From Crambe crambe (taxonomy: Eukaryota > Porifera > Demospongiae > Poecilosclerida > Crambeidae), in assembly GCA_963924555.1 (NCBI GenBank), contig OZ004592.1, forward strand, positions 4,898,001 through 4,962,000: DNA of 64,000 nucleotides. Direction: 5' to 3'. Of this stretch, positions 38,101 through 48,700 are shown one piece after another. The notes beneath the pieces are model-generated. The model ran no database searches. It was not told the origin of the DNA and was given only the letters and a program-made list of their open reading frames with translations. How positions within the stretch are numbered: position 1 is the stretch's first letter; every line of letters starts with the position of its first letter. The translations under genes were made by a program, and so were the position numbers.

Positions 38101-38429
38101 AGAAGTGGTATGCTCATCCCTGTAATGTATACTTCATAATATAAATCCACCCCTGAAATGAGGCCACCCTTCTAATCAGGACACTCCTGCTAGCACCAAA
38201 GATGGCCAGATTAGAGGGAGTCTATTGTACTTTTTGTGCAAGTGTCGCTAAATTACTTAGATCAGTGCAAGTTCTACTGGAACATGTAACTGCATGATCT
38301 TCTCTTTCTTTTTTTCTATGCAGCTTCACCAAAAACCTTTCAGTATTCCGACGAGACATTTACAACTCCCTCAAAGAAGTGGTTCCTGAAGCGCCCATAT
38401 CTTCAGCGTCCAATGAAATGATGGTATAG
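28837..38429 (+). CDS. XPO7: Exportin-7 (RanBP16), importin-beta family nuclear transport receptor
   Basis: Twenty-eight coding exons were placed, from MDDQ (28837-28848) and [20 protein letters not shown] (29066-29212) to the last exon 38324-38429. Phases agree at every junction except inside exon 6. They total 3,239 bases, one short of 1,080 codons; human XPO7 has about 1,087 residues. Recognisable blocks in order: [124 protein letters not shown] and [19 protein letters not shown]. Exportin-7 carries cargo through the pore bound to RanGTP and contacts nucleoporin repeats. Unusual structure: a GC donor after exon 8, an AT-AT U12-like intron 23, repeated splice sites at exons 6 and 8, and a one-base deficit in exon 6 (31527-31720). 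Confidence 0.95.
31346..31560 (+). repeat. Intronic repeat containing decoy copies of the XPO7 exon 6 acceptor
   Basis: The true acceptor is atttag at 31521-31526, followed by ggttctgttgagcactgtgt. Upstream, ttattcag plus ggttcc...attgagcactgt occurs at 31412-31442 and 31462-31486, and a shorter copy (ttcaggg) at 31381. Each is followed by a variant of ggttaacccta. So the 3' splice site and the first ~20-30 exon bases exist in about four tandem, diverging copies with a spacing of roughly 50-57 bases. Confidence 0.75.
32230..32340 (+). repeat. (TC)n tract forming the polypyrimidine tract of XPO7 exon 8
   Basis: About 85 bases of pure TC followed by ~25 more pyrimidine-rich bases run directly into the acceptor ctctgcag at 32334-32341. 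The microsatellite therefore supplies the polypyrimidine tract. Confidence 0.9.
32429..32643 (+). repeat. Five tandem 43-nt copies of the XPO7 exon 8 end and its GC donor
   Basis: Unit starts are at 32429, 32472, 32515, 32558 and 32601, each 43 bases and nearly identical. The first unit straddles the exon 8 end (32461) and contains ccacag|gcaagac, a GC-type 5' splice site; the other four repeat the same exon end and donor. Only the first keeps the frame: reading on meets TAA five codons later (cattaa). The next exon acceptor is at 32787-32788. Confidence 0.92.
34982..35112 (+). repeat. (TC)n tract abutting the XPO7 exon 18 acceptor
   Basis: About 130 bases of TC with few interruptions end in ctctag at 35109-35114, immediately before exon 18 (35115-35178). 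It is the second XPO7 exon whose polypyrimidine tract is a long microsatellite. Confidence 0.92.
36452..36658 (+). other. XPO7: U12-like AT-AT intron in XPO7
   Basis: Between exon 23 (36321-36451) and exon 24 (36659-36818) no GT donor fits the conserved ...YSLKLKGIS... reading. The intron would begin atatcctc, matching the U12 AT-AC donor consensus. It carries ttttcctcac and atccttcac as branch-like motifs near the 3' end and would end in at, about 12 bases after the second motif. The phase (2) is kept exactly with these borders. Confidence 0.6.
37664..37765 (+). repeat. Tandem repeat, unit tttacctagtagttg (15 nt)
   Basis: About seven copies of tttacctagtagttg lie in the intron after XPO7 exon 26 (37376-37635), one of them degenerate. 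A simple intronic minisatellite. Confidence 0.85.
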
Positions 38430-39016
38430 TAGAGTTCTACGTATGTGCATGCATACAAACATACCTCCTACGCATGCATGCACACACGCAATGGAGCTCA
38501 ACTACTCACAAACAATAACCATTCTCTTTCTCATTCCATCACTTTTTCTCTCTCATTTGAAAAATTCACTCTTACTTTCTCAGAGTCTCTCTCTCATATT
38601 ATTTTCAGAACTTGTATGATGGAGTAACTAAGTTCTTGTCTGGATCTCCTTTGATTCAACTCTTTTTTTTTTTCTGGTCATAACTCTTTAATTGTGATCA
38701 TGCATGCATGAACATGCGGGTTCATGTGAACATGCACATATGCCAGGGCTATTGTAGGTTATGTGATTATACAATGGGATGAAGCTCTTTAGCTCTCAAC
38801 CTCTCAATAAGCAATAAGAGTAAAATGGCTGGTCCATGCATGCACATGGTATAATAATTTATTTGCATAGCAGTTACTGTACAAGTCTGAGTGGTGATGA
38901 AATATGTATTTCACATGTCATCTATGCATACTGCCCTCTTTCAGAGGTTAACTATAATTATGTAGATAGCACAATGTCCTTTGTATAATAATATGGTACA
39001 TAATAATTATTATAGT
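38430..39016. other. Convergent 3' region between XPO7 and the GPCR
   Basis: The two genes end toward each other here. Both 3' UTRs and polyadenylation sites must fall in this AT-rich stretch; no further gene is seen. Confidence 0.5.
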
Positions 39017-42000
39017 TCATTCAGTTGATGGTCCTTCTTTCTTACTATCAGTAGTACTAGAAGAGCTCATTTCATTCAAGGAGTGAGTTCCCAATTCCAC
39101 TGGCATTGGAGCTATAGCTAATACACAAATCATAAGTCAGTTATGACAATGGAGCTTTGATACACAAATTCAAATTAATCATTAATTTTATAAGTCAGTG
39201 ATCTTATGATACTAAACTATGCTCCCTATAGTACTAGCATCAATATTAGAGCTGCACTATGTAATACATATAATTAATTCTCTCTAGTTAGCATGCACAG
39301 GGTATGAAATATTTGGGAGATGCACACCTAGACTCATTAGTGCTAGGGAAATAAGGAGAATACAATGTTACACACCTATAAACTGATGTTTCCTGGTGAT
39401 TTCTGGATTTGAACTCTCCCTTGATTTCATCTAATCATAAATATCAATAAACCAATCATCTGTAGTGCCAATGACTATAGCATTGGACTTGTTCTACAGT
39501 GAGTCAAATATATTTACAGTGTGGGTACGAGGCTAGTGTTATCTGGCCTGGGTATGACAGTTGTAGTCAAACCATTATGGAAACGTATAGCTACGATTGC
39601 CAGCTAACACTAGCCTCGTACCCAGGCCAGTTATAGGCACATGCACCAACTCACTTACCACTAACGAGTGCAATATCTTGCTTATCCGTGACTCAGAGTA
39701 TGATGAGTTGTGAATTCTCTTATAAGCACACTCCAAGAAAACTGTATGTACCTAATATGCATTAATATAAATACTTGCACTCTCTTCATGATTGCTGCAA
39801 TCTCACCATTTTTGATGCGACTATGAAAATTATAAATATTCCTAAACCCTATAATAATGCAAATAGGTTAATAACTATGCACTTATTGTTGTCACTTCAC
39901 CTGAAATGCTACAAATATGGTAAAGATGTATGCGAACGGCAGCAGATTGCTGTCAAAGAAGATGATTCCCACGATCCATGTGATCCCCATGACTACAGCA
40001 AGGGATAAGGTTGATTTTAGCCATATCCTGTATTGGACAGAACACCAGAACAATCATGTCTATCTAGTGAAATGAAAGCAGCCAGCATTTTCTTCACCTC
40101 AGTGACTTCAGTCTTGATTTGTTGGAGAAAATTTGGGATTTCTGCTTGTGTAAGACCACCATTTCCATAATCAGGAACCCTATATTCAGCTGTTGAAGTG
40201 ATTATATATAAGCATAGCTTCACAATCCTGTGGGAAATCCCACAATTGCTAGTTACCAGAATGATGATGAGAACTGGAGTGATGAAACTCCATATGAAGT
40301 TGGTTGTGTATCGTAACCAGCACCTAAATGTGGGGGCAGTACGTTGTCATGGGTTCTGTAATGGTTTTAGGCCTATAACTAGCTAGCTAGCTACACCAAA
40401 GTTTTAGGGCCATGGTTATGAGTTATGGAGAGCTATAGCTAAGCCATTAAAGGTTGTCCTATTATACATGTATGTAGCAAGCCAACATACGCAGTATCGT
40501 ATCCATAATCAGGTTTGTCGTGCAGCAGAAAACCAAGTGGAACAGTGAGGCACATGTAGAGGATTGGAAGACCTATGCATTATGTATGTACCTCAAGACT
40601 ATGACTCCCATACTAAATGATTATTACCATACCATAGCTCAGTATGGTGGATGTTACAAGGTAAATGACCTTGGTCTTCTCCTGCATGAAAACCTTGACC
40701 AGAACAATGTACAAGACCACACCCTCCATCAACATCCACATGAATGCCACCAAGAAGAAGTACTCTAGTAACACAGCCACTGCTGAGCAAGCCACCTAGT
40801 ATAATATAGTACCATTTGACAAGATAGCTGTGTAGACCTTTTTCATGCAGAGCCTCCAACCATCAATATTTTTACTGAAATTAGTCGCTGAGAAAAGGTA
40901 GAATATTAGCTACTTATAAAATGGCTGAGAATACCGAAGTTCATGTAAAAATACTGAACATGGGAACACTTTATAGCTAGCTACTGAATGGAGGCACTGT
41001 GCATGTGGACACTATTTGGTGTGCTACGAGAGAGAAGGCTGGGTTCGAGACTATATATTATATTAGCATGGGAGAAAACAAGCCCATAGCAATAGCAGTG
41101 TGTTTTGTAGACCCATCCTCCAGCTATCCACCAACAACATGAGGTAACCTGGGGGAGGGGAGAGGGAGGTGGGTTCCCTCGTCCTACAGTAGGTACAGCT
41201 CTAATATAACCAGCACTTACTGCATTAGCTGTTTTATCCACTCCCACAACGAAGATGATATGAGCAACTGTCAAGTTGAGGCACAGATGGATATGAACGT
41301 AATTCCTCAGGCTCCATAAAGATCTTCAAGTATTAATGTCATAGCTAGTAAAACTATGATGAGCATAATTATCATGAGCTACTTGATAAAGGTGAAGATC
41401 AGTGCTGTGATGGTCATTGTAGTCACTGAGATTGACACCCCAACATATCCTATCACTTGAAGTGCAATCTTGTTGGCTGCAGTAATCTAATGGTTGTGTT
41501 ATCTATCAAAACTACAAAAACATGGTGATACTCCAATACTAGGAGCTTGTAACAGTTACCTGTGTTCACTTTTCATCTTAATTTAACAAACCAGTAGAAA
41601 GACAGTAACCCACACTCTCTGCTGATAATAGCAGTGCATGCATGCATGTGCCTGCTCTACAGTATCCATTATAAGTTGCATTGTACCTCTTCCAGTTGTG
41701 GACTCAAGAGTATGGCAAAGTGAGTCAAGTGGTTGCATTCACAGACAGTGATATCCGGGGTGGACTCAACTTCCACCAATGCACAACCTCTGTCGCTCCA
41801 TTGGCCACCTATCACGGCCCCCGAAACATTGCTGCATACATATTTTTACTATTCATGTCATAATATATATAGTCCTCACAATAAGAACTCCCAAAAGACA
41901 CAGTTCAATTTTGATTCCAATGAGACCTGCAAGTGTGAGGTTTATATTAGGATTAGCTATATTTATAGTGGTACCTTATCTTTATTGACCAGCTGAATCC

Positions 42001-45000
42001 AAACAGGCTGCTCTATCTCTATTGAGTAGGTGTCACAGAGAGTGTTCCCACATAACAGGGCAGAGGAGATCACAGAAGATGTTAATCTTGTGTCGTTATT
42101 ACCACTGCAAATGATATCAGTAACTAGTTCCTACTAGTTTAAAGTAATTATAAGAACATTGTGTAGAAGCTTTGCCACATTTAACTAAGGTCTTGTTGAA
42201 TATCTTAAGGTCCTTCTTCAATATCATAATTGGATGAAGTCTGAAGATTCTGCAAATCCTTGTACAAGCCCACATTACACATGATAGCAGGTATGGTGGG
42301 AATGACAACTCATGTCTACAGTTTGGTGCCAATCTTGTAGCAGAACACTAGCTATAAACTTGTACAGCTGCCACTGTGAGGATATTACTGACATAAGCAA
42401 ATGCTAAACAATGATTCCCAGGTCTGTCTTCATAGGGTGAGGTGCAGCATTGTTTTTCTTTCCACTTGTATTCTGTTCCAGTGTTCCATTCCAGTGTTTC
42501 ATTCCACTGCTGAATAAAGACAAGCATGCAACTCACTCACTGAAAATTTGCTGACAGTGAACCAGTCAGATTCTTATAGAGGATGAAGACAATTCTGGTT
42601 GTCTCTGTGTGCAGCATGGAGGAATTGACTAATATTCAGCTAACTGGAAATTACCTCTGGATGTGTTGACTAAAATCTCAGGAGGCAGAACAATCTTGTT
42701 TCCTTCCAACTCAAAGCCATCAATGGGTAATGCATCACTCACATTCAGTACTATAAATAGAATGAGTACGACACATTTGTAAATATGTTTTTATACTTGC
42801 TGATCTTACCAAATTGTTTATAATTGTAGACACCATCTTTTACCGTATTTAGTGCAAAAAGATCTAAACTTCTCATGAGATGACTTGCAGCCACATCCCT
42901 ATCCTTTGGTGTATGTAAGTAGACCATCAACTGCTGCGATTACATGCACACAAATGTTACCTCTGATGGGACGTCCTTCAGTGAAGGAAGTAGAACATCA
43001 TAAGTATTTAGAAGATTCTATATAATTATAGAAACATCATCATCATCAAAATGGGCAAGTTTTATCACTGGGGTAACTTCAGAAATGGGCTCAGACTTTG
43101 AGAAGCTCAAAACTCCTGCTAGCTATAATGATTCAGAAGCTTAAGGTGGTGTAATTTTTTAGTGTGGTAACTTCAGAAATGCGAACTGTGGAGGGCCACT
43201 AGTAAGTCAATGAGCCAGCCAGCTAGCTCCCATCTTCTGCAAATGGTCATAGATTCTATATTAACTATTGGTATAGGGATAACTTACATCAGTGTTAACA
43301 GCTGGCATTTCATCATTCATCGATAAAGAAAAGAGCTTCCTAGCTGAATCACTCGCATCAAAATCTTGACGGACTAAAACTGAACAGACCACACTTTGGA
43401 GAGCCATAGATACATTTGTGGTGGAGTTGCTTTCACTGATGTTACAGCTTGTTGTTGCTTCAGCAGGGTCATCATTTGAGGAAGTGACCTCCTTCTCTCC
43501 AACAGATGTTGTATCACCCACACATTCAGTTGAGGAAGTGACCTCCTTCTCTCCAACAGATGTTGTATCACCCACACATTCAGTTGAGGAAGTGACCTCC
43601 TTCTCTCCAACAGATGTTGTATCACCCACACCTTCAGTTGAGGAAGTGACCTCCTTCTCTCCAACAGATGTTGTATCACCCACACCTTCAGTTGAGGAAG
43701 TGACCTCCTTCTCTCCAACAGATGTTGTATCACCCACACCTTCAGTTGAGGAAGTGACCTCCTTCTCTCCAACTGTTGTTGTATCGCCCACACCTTCAGT
43801 TGAGGAAGTGACCTCCTTCTCTCCAACGGATGTTGTATCGCCCACACCTTCAGTTGAGGAAGTGACCTCCTTCTCTCCAACGGATGTTGTATCACCCACA
43901 CCTTCAGTTGAGGAAGTGACCTCCACACCTTCAGTTGAGGAAGTGACCTCCTTCTCTCCAACAGATGTTGTATCACCCACACCTTCAGTTGAGGAAGTGA
44001 CCTCCTTCTCTCCAACGGATGTTGTATCACCCACACCTTCAGTTGAGGAAGTGACCTCCTTCTCTCCAACGGATGTTGTATCACCCACACCTTCAGTTGT
44101 TACCTCAAGACCTTCAGTTGTTACCTCAAGACATACACATGGAGTTACTTTTTTTCCGTATCCATTGCACAAGGCACTACATGGTAGGCAGGCAGGATCA
44201 CAGTTGCACTGGATAGAAAGACAAAGATGTTGATTCTTGGTACATGAGCAAGATTTTGAACTGCTTCGACTGTAACGATCTGTAAAGGACAGAGTTCTTT
44301 ATGTGATGTAAGTATGTGGCTACATTACGTACCTAGTTTGGCTGAGTTTATCTTTGTTTTCAATTCCCATATGAAATGACCATCCTTTGAGCTGCAGAAT
44401 TATCAACATATCAATAAATCTGTGTCAATATAAGCCATTGTTACAGCAGCTACTTCACCTCATCTCTCGGATGCTGAAAGGTGGACTGTAATAAACTGTC
44501 CGACCTGGAGTTTGATATTTGATTCCGATATCAAGATTACTGATACTCCTCCAGTGGTCATGCCTCAGTGATATGCTATAGCACTTCATGTTGAAGGCAT
44601 CTTGCCCTGTATGACAGAGCTCCAGCGAAATGCTGATAGTTTTGGATGACATTGGCAATTTTATTTCCATGCTATTCTCTGATGTACAAGTTAAGGCCCA
44701 TTCTTCGCTCTGGAAGTCTTGGTCCTCTTTTAGATCAGAAAGATCCATTAGAGTAAAGTTCACCATTCTGTAACATACACATATAACCTCTTGATGAAGG
44801 CAATTTTGAGACTAGAGGGATATGTTCTAATTAGAGAGTTGTCCTGATTAGAGAGGTGTCCTGATTGAAAGGTGAGCAATTTCACCACGATGGGTCTGGG
44901 ACCAAGAAATATTAGCTACAGAGGTTTCTGTGATTCAAGAGTGTCCACTGATCGATCGTATGTAACTACTTCTTATAGCTATCTGAATAAAAACTCACAA

Positions 45001-45186
45001 CCACATGTAACTTTCATGACAACGGATTTCAGGGCTGACATTTGGATTCTGTGAGAGACGTCGTCTTTCACACTTAGTGCTTGATGAATCACAGATGAAA
45101 TGTAGAGTGCTGTTGGAGCCATAGGAGTCCAACAATGTCAAGACTACAGTGCACAACAGGATGAACACTTGGAAAATAGCCACCAT
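39017..45186 (-). CDS. Adhesion-type GPCR (GAIN-GPS-7TM) with mucin-like stalk
   Basis: The signal peptide starts at 45186 (MVAIFQVFILLCTVVLTLLD). A beta-rich ectodomain exon lies at about 44455-44766. A Cys-rich exon (about 44100-44280) has SCSCTKNQHLCLSIQCNC and leads into a Thr/Ser repeat stalk (43475-44098). GAIN-region exons follow, such as about 41990-42105 (SSVISSALLCGNTLCDTYS, WIQLVNKD). The GPS is intact at about 41693-41830: GGQWSDRGC, then CECNHLTHFAILLS, so self-cleavage between Leu and Thr is expected from the family. TM1 is KIALQVIGYVGVSISVTT (about 41385-41480), TM2 YVHIHLCLNLTVAHIIF (about 41240-41310), TM3 EYFFLVAFMWMLMEGVVLYI (about 40680-40790), TM5 FIWSFITPVLIII (about 40245-40300), TM6 AVVMGITWIVGIIFF (about 39950-40010) and TM7 GLGIFIIFIVASKM (39807-39848). 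The tail ends STTDSKKEGPSTE before TGA at 39017. Ligand unknown. The loop between TM5 and TM6 and several ectodomain exons are not resolved. Confidence 0.85.
39523..39632. repeat. Palindromic MITE-like element
   Basis: Left arm gggtacgaggctagtgttat and right arm taacactagcctcgtaccca are complementary over about 20 bases. The pairing continues through ggcctggg/cccaggcc variants and encloses about 45 bases. It lies in a GPCR tail intron. No clear target duplication is visible. Confidence 0.7.
43475..44098 (-). repeat. In-frame 54-nt VNTR encoding the GPCR Thr/Ser stalk
   Basis: About eleven copies of an 18-residue unit (EVTSSTEGVGDTTSVGEK), most differing by only one or two bases, plus one partial copy near 43918. 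A 54-base unit keeps the frame for any copy number, so length polymorphism would not break the gene. Thr/Ser density suggests O-glycosylation and an extended stalk. The copies closest to 43.5 kb share a G-to-C variant (STEC instead of STEG). Confidence 0.92.
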
Positions 45187-45624
45187 GATGGCCTTGCTAC
45201 AGAATTAACCTCCAGGAATATGTGCTATAGAAGCTGGTATTGACAAAACCATATAGTCTAACCTCAAAGAAGCCAAGTTGGCAAATCAACAGTATGCCAG
45301 TACTGATTCAGCAATTGGTGTGTGCCACTATTATTAAACTTCTCATGATGTGTAGCTGCTATCTTTCCTTCTCCACTCAAGAAAATTCATCAAAATTTTA
45401 TCATACATCATTAGCTAGCTGGTATACATTATAATATATATACAAAAATAATGATGCACCAAAAAGGATTGGAAAGGTTAAAGCAATAGTCATAGGAAGA
45501 GTTATAACATGTAGTAAGAAAATGATGGTGTAATAATTGACTGAATCACAATAGACACGATGATGATTGGTTACAATATGAAGGAATCACTTGAATGAGA
45601 AGTCTTGCTGCAAAAAAACTTGTA
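45187..45624. other. Intergenic gap between GPCR start and KDM3 stop
   Basis: About 440 bases, AT-rich. It must hold the GPCR promoter and the KDM3 3' UTR. A 64-codon plus-strand frame inside has no recognisable features. Confidence 0.5.
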
Positions 45625-45722
45625 TCATTTTATTGATGATTTGAGAGCACCCACTATATCTTTCACCGAATGATATATTATGTTCTTGACCTAGAAAGAT
45701 AATATGTACTTCATTGATGAGG

Positions 45723-45757
<35 letters not shown>

Positions 45758-48700
45758 AGACTCACTTGGAGTTTGTCTTCATGATTAGCATGATGATCTG
45801 ATAACTGTCTGAATTCTTCTGTCAGCTTCAAGCATTCATACACATGCTATACGGAACAGGAGAAGGGCATCACTAAAAGCTACATTATATGTAGCTAGTA
45901 GGCATACCTCGGGAGAAACAAAATCCTCAGCGATTTTGATGCAGCTACATAAATTGCGTACCTGTATAATGTGATATAGTGACATTATTAGTTCCAGCTA
46001 TTATATATGCAAATGCACACTTTAGCTGCATGAATACCAATTCTTCTTTGCATGCATACATGTGTGGATGTTGCACTTGCCAGGCCTATATGTTGGCTGC
46101 ATTGTGTTACCACCACCTTAATTCTTCATTCACTTAAACCGCTTCGCATTCGCATGGGAACAATCACCACCCATGAGCACACATGCACAAGTACAAGCTA
46201 CTGTATCTGGTAGATAGTGCAAAATTCTCTGTATATGGTTGGTATGTAGTTTGAAACCCTTTACCTGGTGGGGTGCTCCAGCAGGAATGAATATGGCATC
46301 ACCGACACACTGCGCTATTGTCCATCCTTTGACACCATACTCACGATACAGGCGTTGGCGGAGGTCAGAGTCCAGGTACACCAACTGATCGTGGATGGGG
46401 TCTGATCCCATCTGAAGTCTCATACCAGTCTCCTCATAAACCTAGAGTATACAGTGCGCATATCAATCACATAAGAACATGTGTGGCTACTTTTGAGGTA
46501 ATGACAGGGTCTTGCAATAATGATCATAGCCATGCCAGGGCACACCTTGAAAAAAATAATTCGGCAATATATTTCCCACTTCTAAGAGTGCATTCTCTGT
46601 GTACAGATAACACACATTATGATACACTCATACCTTCTTCAAGAGAGCTCTTATTTTATCAGCATCTGATGCGGAATAGATATGCCAAATTGCCCCCTAG
46701 AAAATAAGCAGTGAACTATTCAAAATACAGGTTTATTAATACCATATGTTCACAGACTGACCACTTTGGCTCCAGTTTCCTTGATTCTGCGATAGGTTTC
46801 TGGACAGCACTCGGTACTCACAGCATTGTCAATCATCTTCCACTCCTTCTCTGCCACACTGGGAGGTACATTGCAATACACCTGCACAATACACAGGTAC
46901 ACATACAATGAGATGACTTCTATTAGAAGAAACTGAGGGAATGCACTGAATTACTTACCATAACGTTAACAGCAGAAGAGATATCCAAATGAAGATTAGT
47001 GGTTCCATAGCTTGGATATGATGGAGAACCTTTGAATACACACACACACAATATGATTGTACATAGATTTCATTCTTAATGATTGCCTCACCATATGCGT
47101 TGTACATCTTGGGGCCAAGGTCAGGCTTAACAAAGAAATTTGGAAGACTGGAGGCCATGTTGTACCGGCCATCACGCTTGGTATAATCAGGTAAAGGTAG
47201 AGCATTCATTAGGTCATTGTATCTGCACATCAACAGTTATTATACTATCAACAACCATTTCAAAGAAAAGGCCAGTTAGCTGTAGCTCTAGAGTAAGAGT
47301 TACCTCCTAGGTAGCTTCTCACTGAAATCACATCCAGGAGGCCAATCTTTCAACTTCAATAATCTTGGTTCATCTTTCATCGGATCTTTCAATCGAACTA
47401 TGACATATCATCATTAAGTGATGCTGTAGTTTCCATAGGTACGGTATGTACATGCAGATGTTACTTACCACTCATATCTTCAAATCCAGCCCAAAATGTT
47501 CTACAAGGGAGCTGTGGAAGGTGAATGCCTAATCGACAATCCATTAGATCAGCAAGCTCATCCCCTGAAAGACGACAAATCAAATCATGATGCAGTTAGG
47601 ATTTTTCTCTAAGCTAACTTAATTCTGGCCTTTATTCTAAGCTAGGTAACCATGCTATGTAACTATACACTTACCAAAGTCTCTTTCGAAGGCCTGAGGT
47701 GTCCAGAGACTCTTGTCGAGATAACGATCCACTCCAGATACTACAACCGGCTAAAAAGAAAGAAAGTCTTAATTTATAATAATATAAATAAATAAATAAA
47801 CAAACAAACAAACAATGTCATAGTTGTGTATATCAAGGACTTCACAAAATTGAGCACATTTTTATTTCTATGAAATCATGACATGTAACGCACCTCTCCT
47901 CTCTTCCAGCGTTCCTGGAAAGCAGTGATATTCTCACTATGCTTGGCATCCAGCAAGTAGAGGAGCGTGCCATCACACAACCACTGGTGCGGACACATCA
48001 TGGGGGGAGGGTCTGATAGCTCCTCGTTCCCATTGCTGCAGGAGTGCGGCAGTTCGATGGAGTCGGTGGTGAGGGAGGCGAGAAGTGACGACCCCCCGTG
48101 AGGGAAGGAGAGGGAGAGAGGTGTAGAGGGGGCGTTGTTACATGGGAGGAAACTGGTAGCATTGAGTGATAAAGAACCGACTGGGTTGAGAGATGAGGGA
48201 CCAACAGGGTTGAGAGCTGGGGGGCCAGCTGGGCTAAGAGACGAGAGTCCAGCTGGTGTAGATCCATCAGGTACCAAATGATGAGGGAGCTGCATTGCAA
48301 AGTAGAAATTCTAGTTTGCAGAAGTTGTGCGTTATACCTCGTTCTAAATGTTCCTTACTTTATACAATGTGCCTTGACTCACCTGCGTGTTATGAGTGGG
48401 TGTGGTTGCTTGTCCCTTTGATTTCTTATTGGGTTCATTCTGGTACTTGGACTGGGGGATCTGCTGACTCAGCACAGGCATAAGTCTCTGTAAAACACTT
48501 GGAGCGCTGACCTAGAGGAATCAAGCGAGGGAGGGAAAGAGGGAGGGAGGGAGAGGGAGGGAGGGAGGGAGGGAGAGGGAGGGAGGGAGAGGGAGGGAGG
48601 GAGGGAAAGAGGGAGGGGAGGATAACAAGTTCGTCAAACAGAATTATAGAGAACCCAAGTATGAAGCAGTGTTAAGGGAAAATATAAACAAATGCTGTAA

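Noticed and set aside
42348-42536. First read as a degenerate GPS (NHCLAFAYVSNILT) suggesting a cleavage-dead GPCR
   Set aside because: A canonical GPS with CECNHLTHFAILL is present downstream at about 41.7 kb, immediately before TM1.
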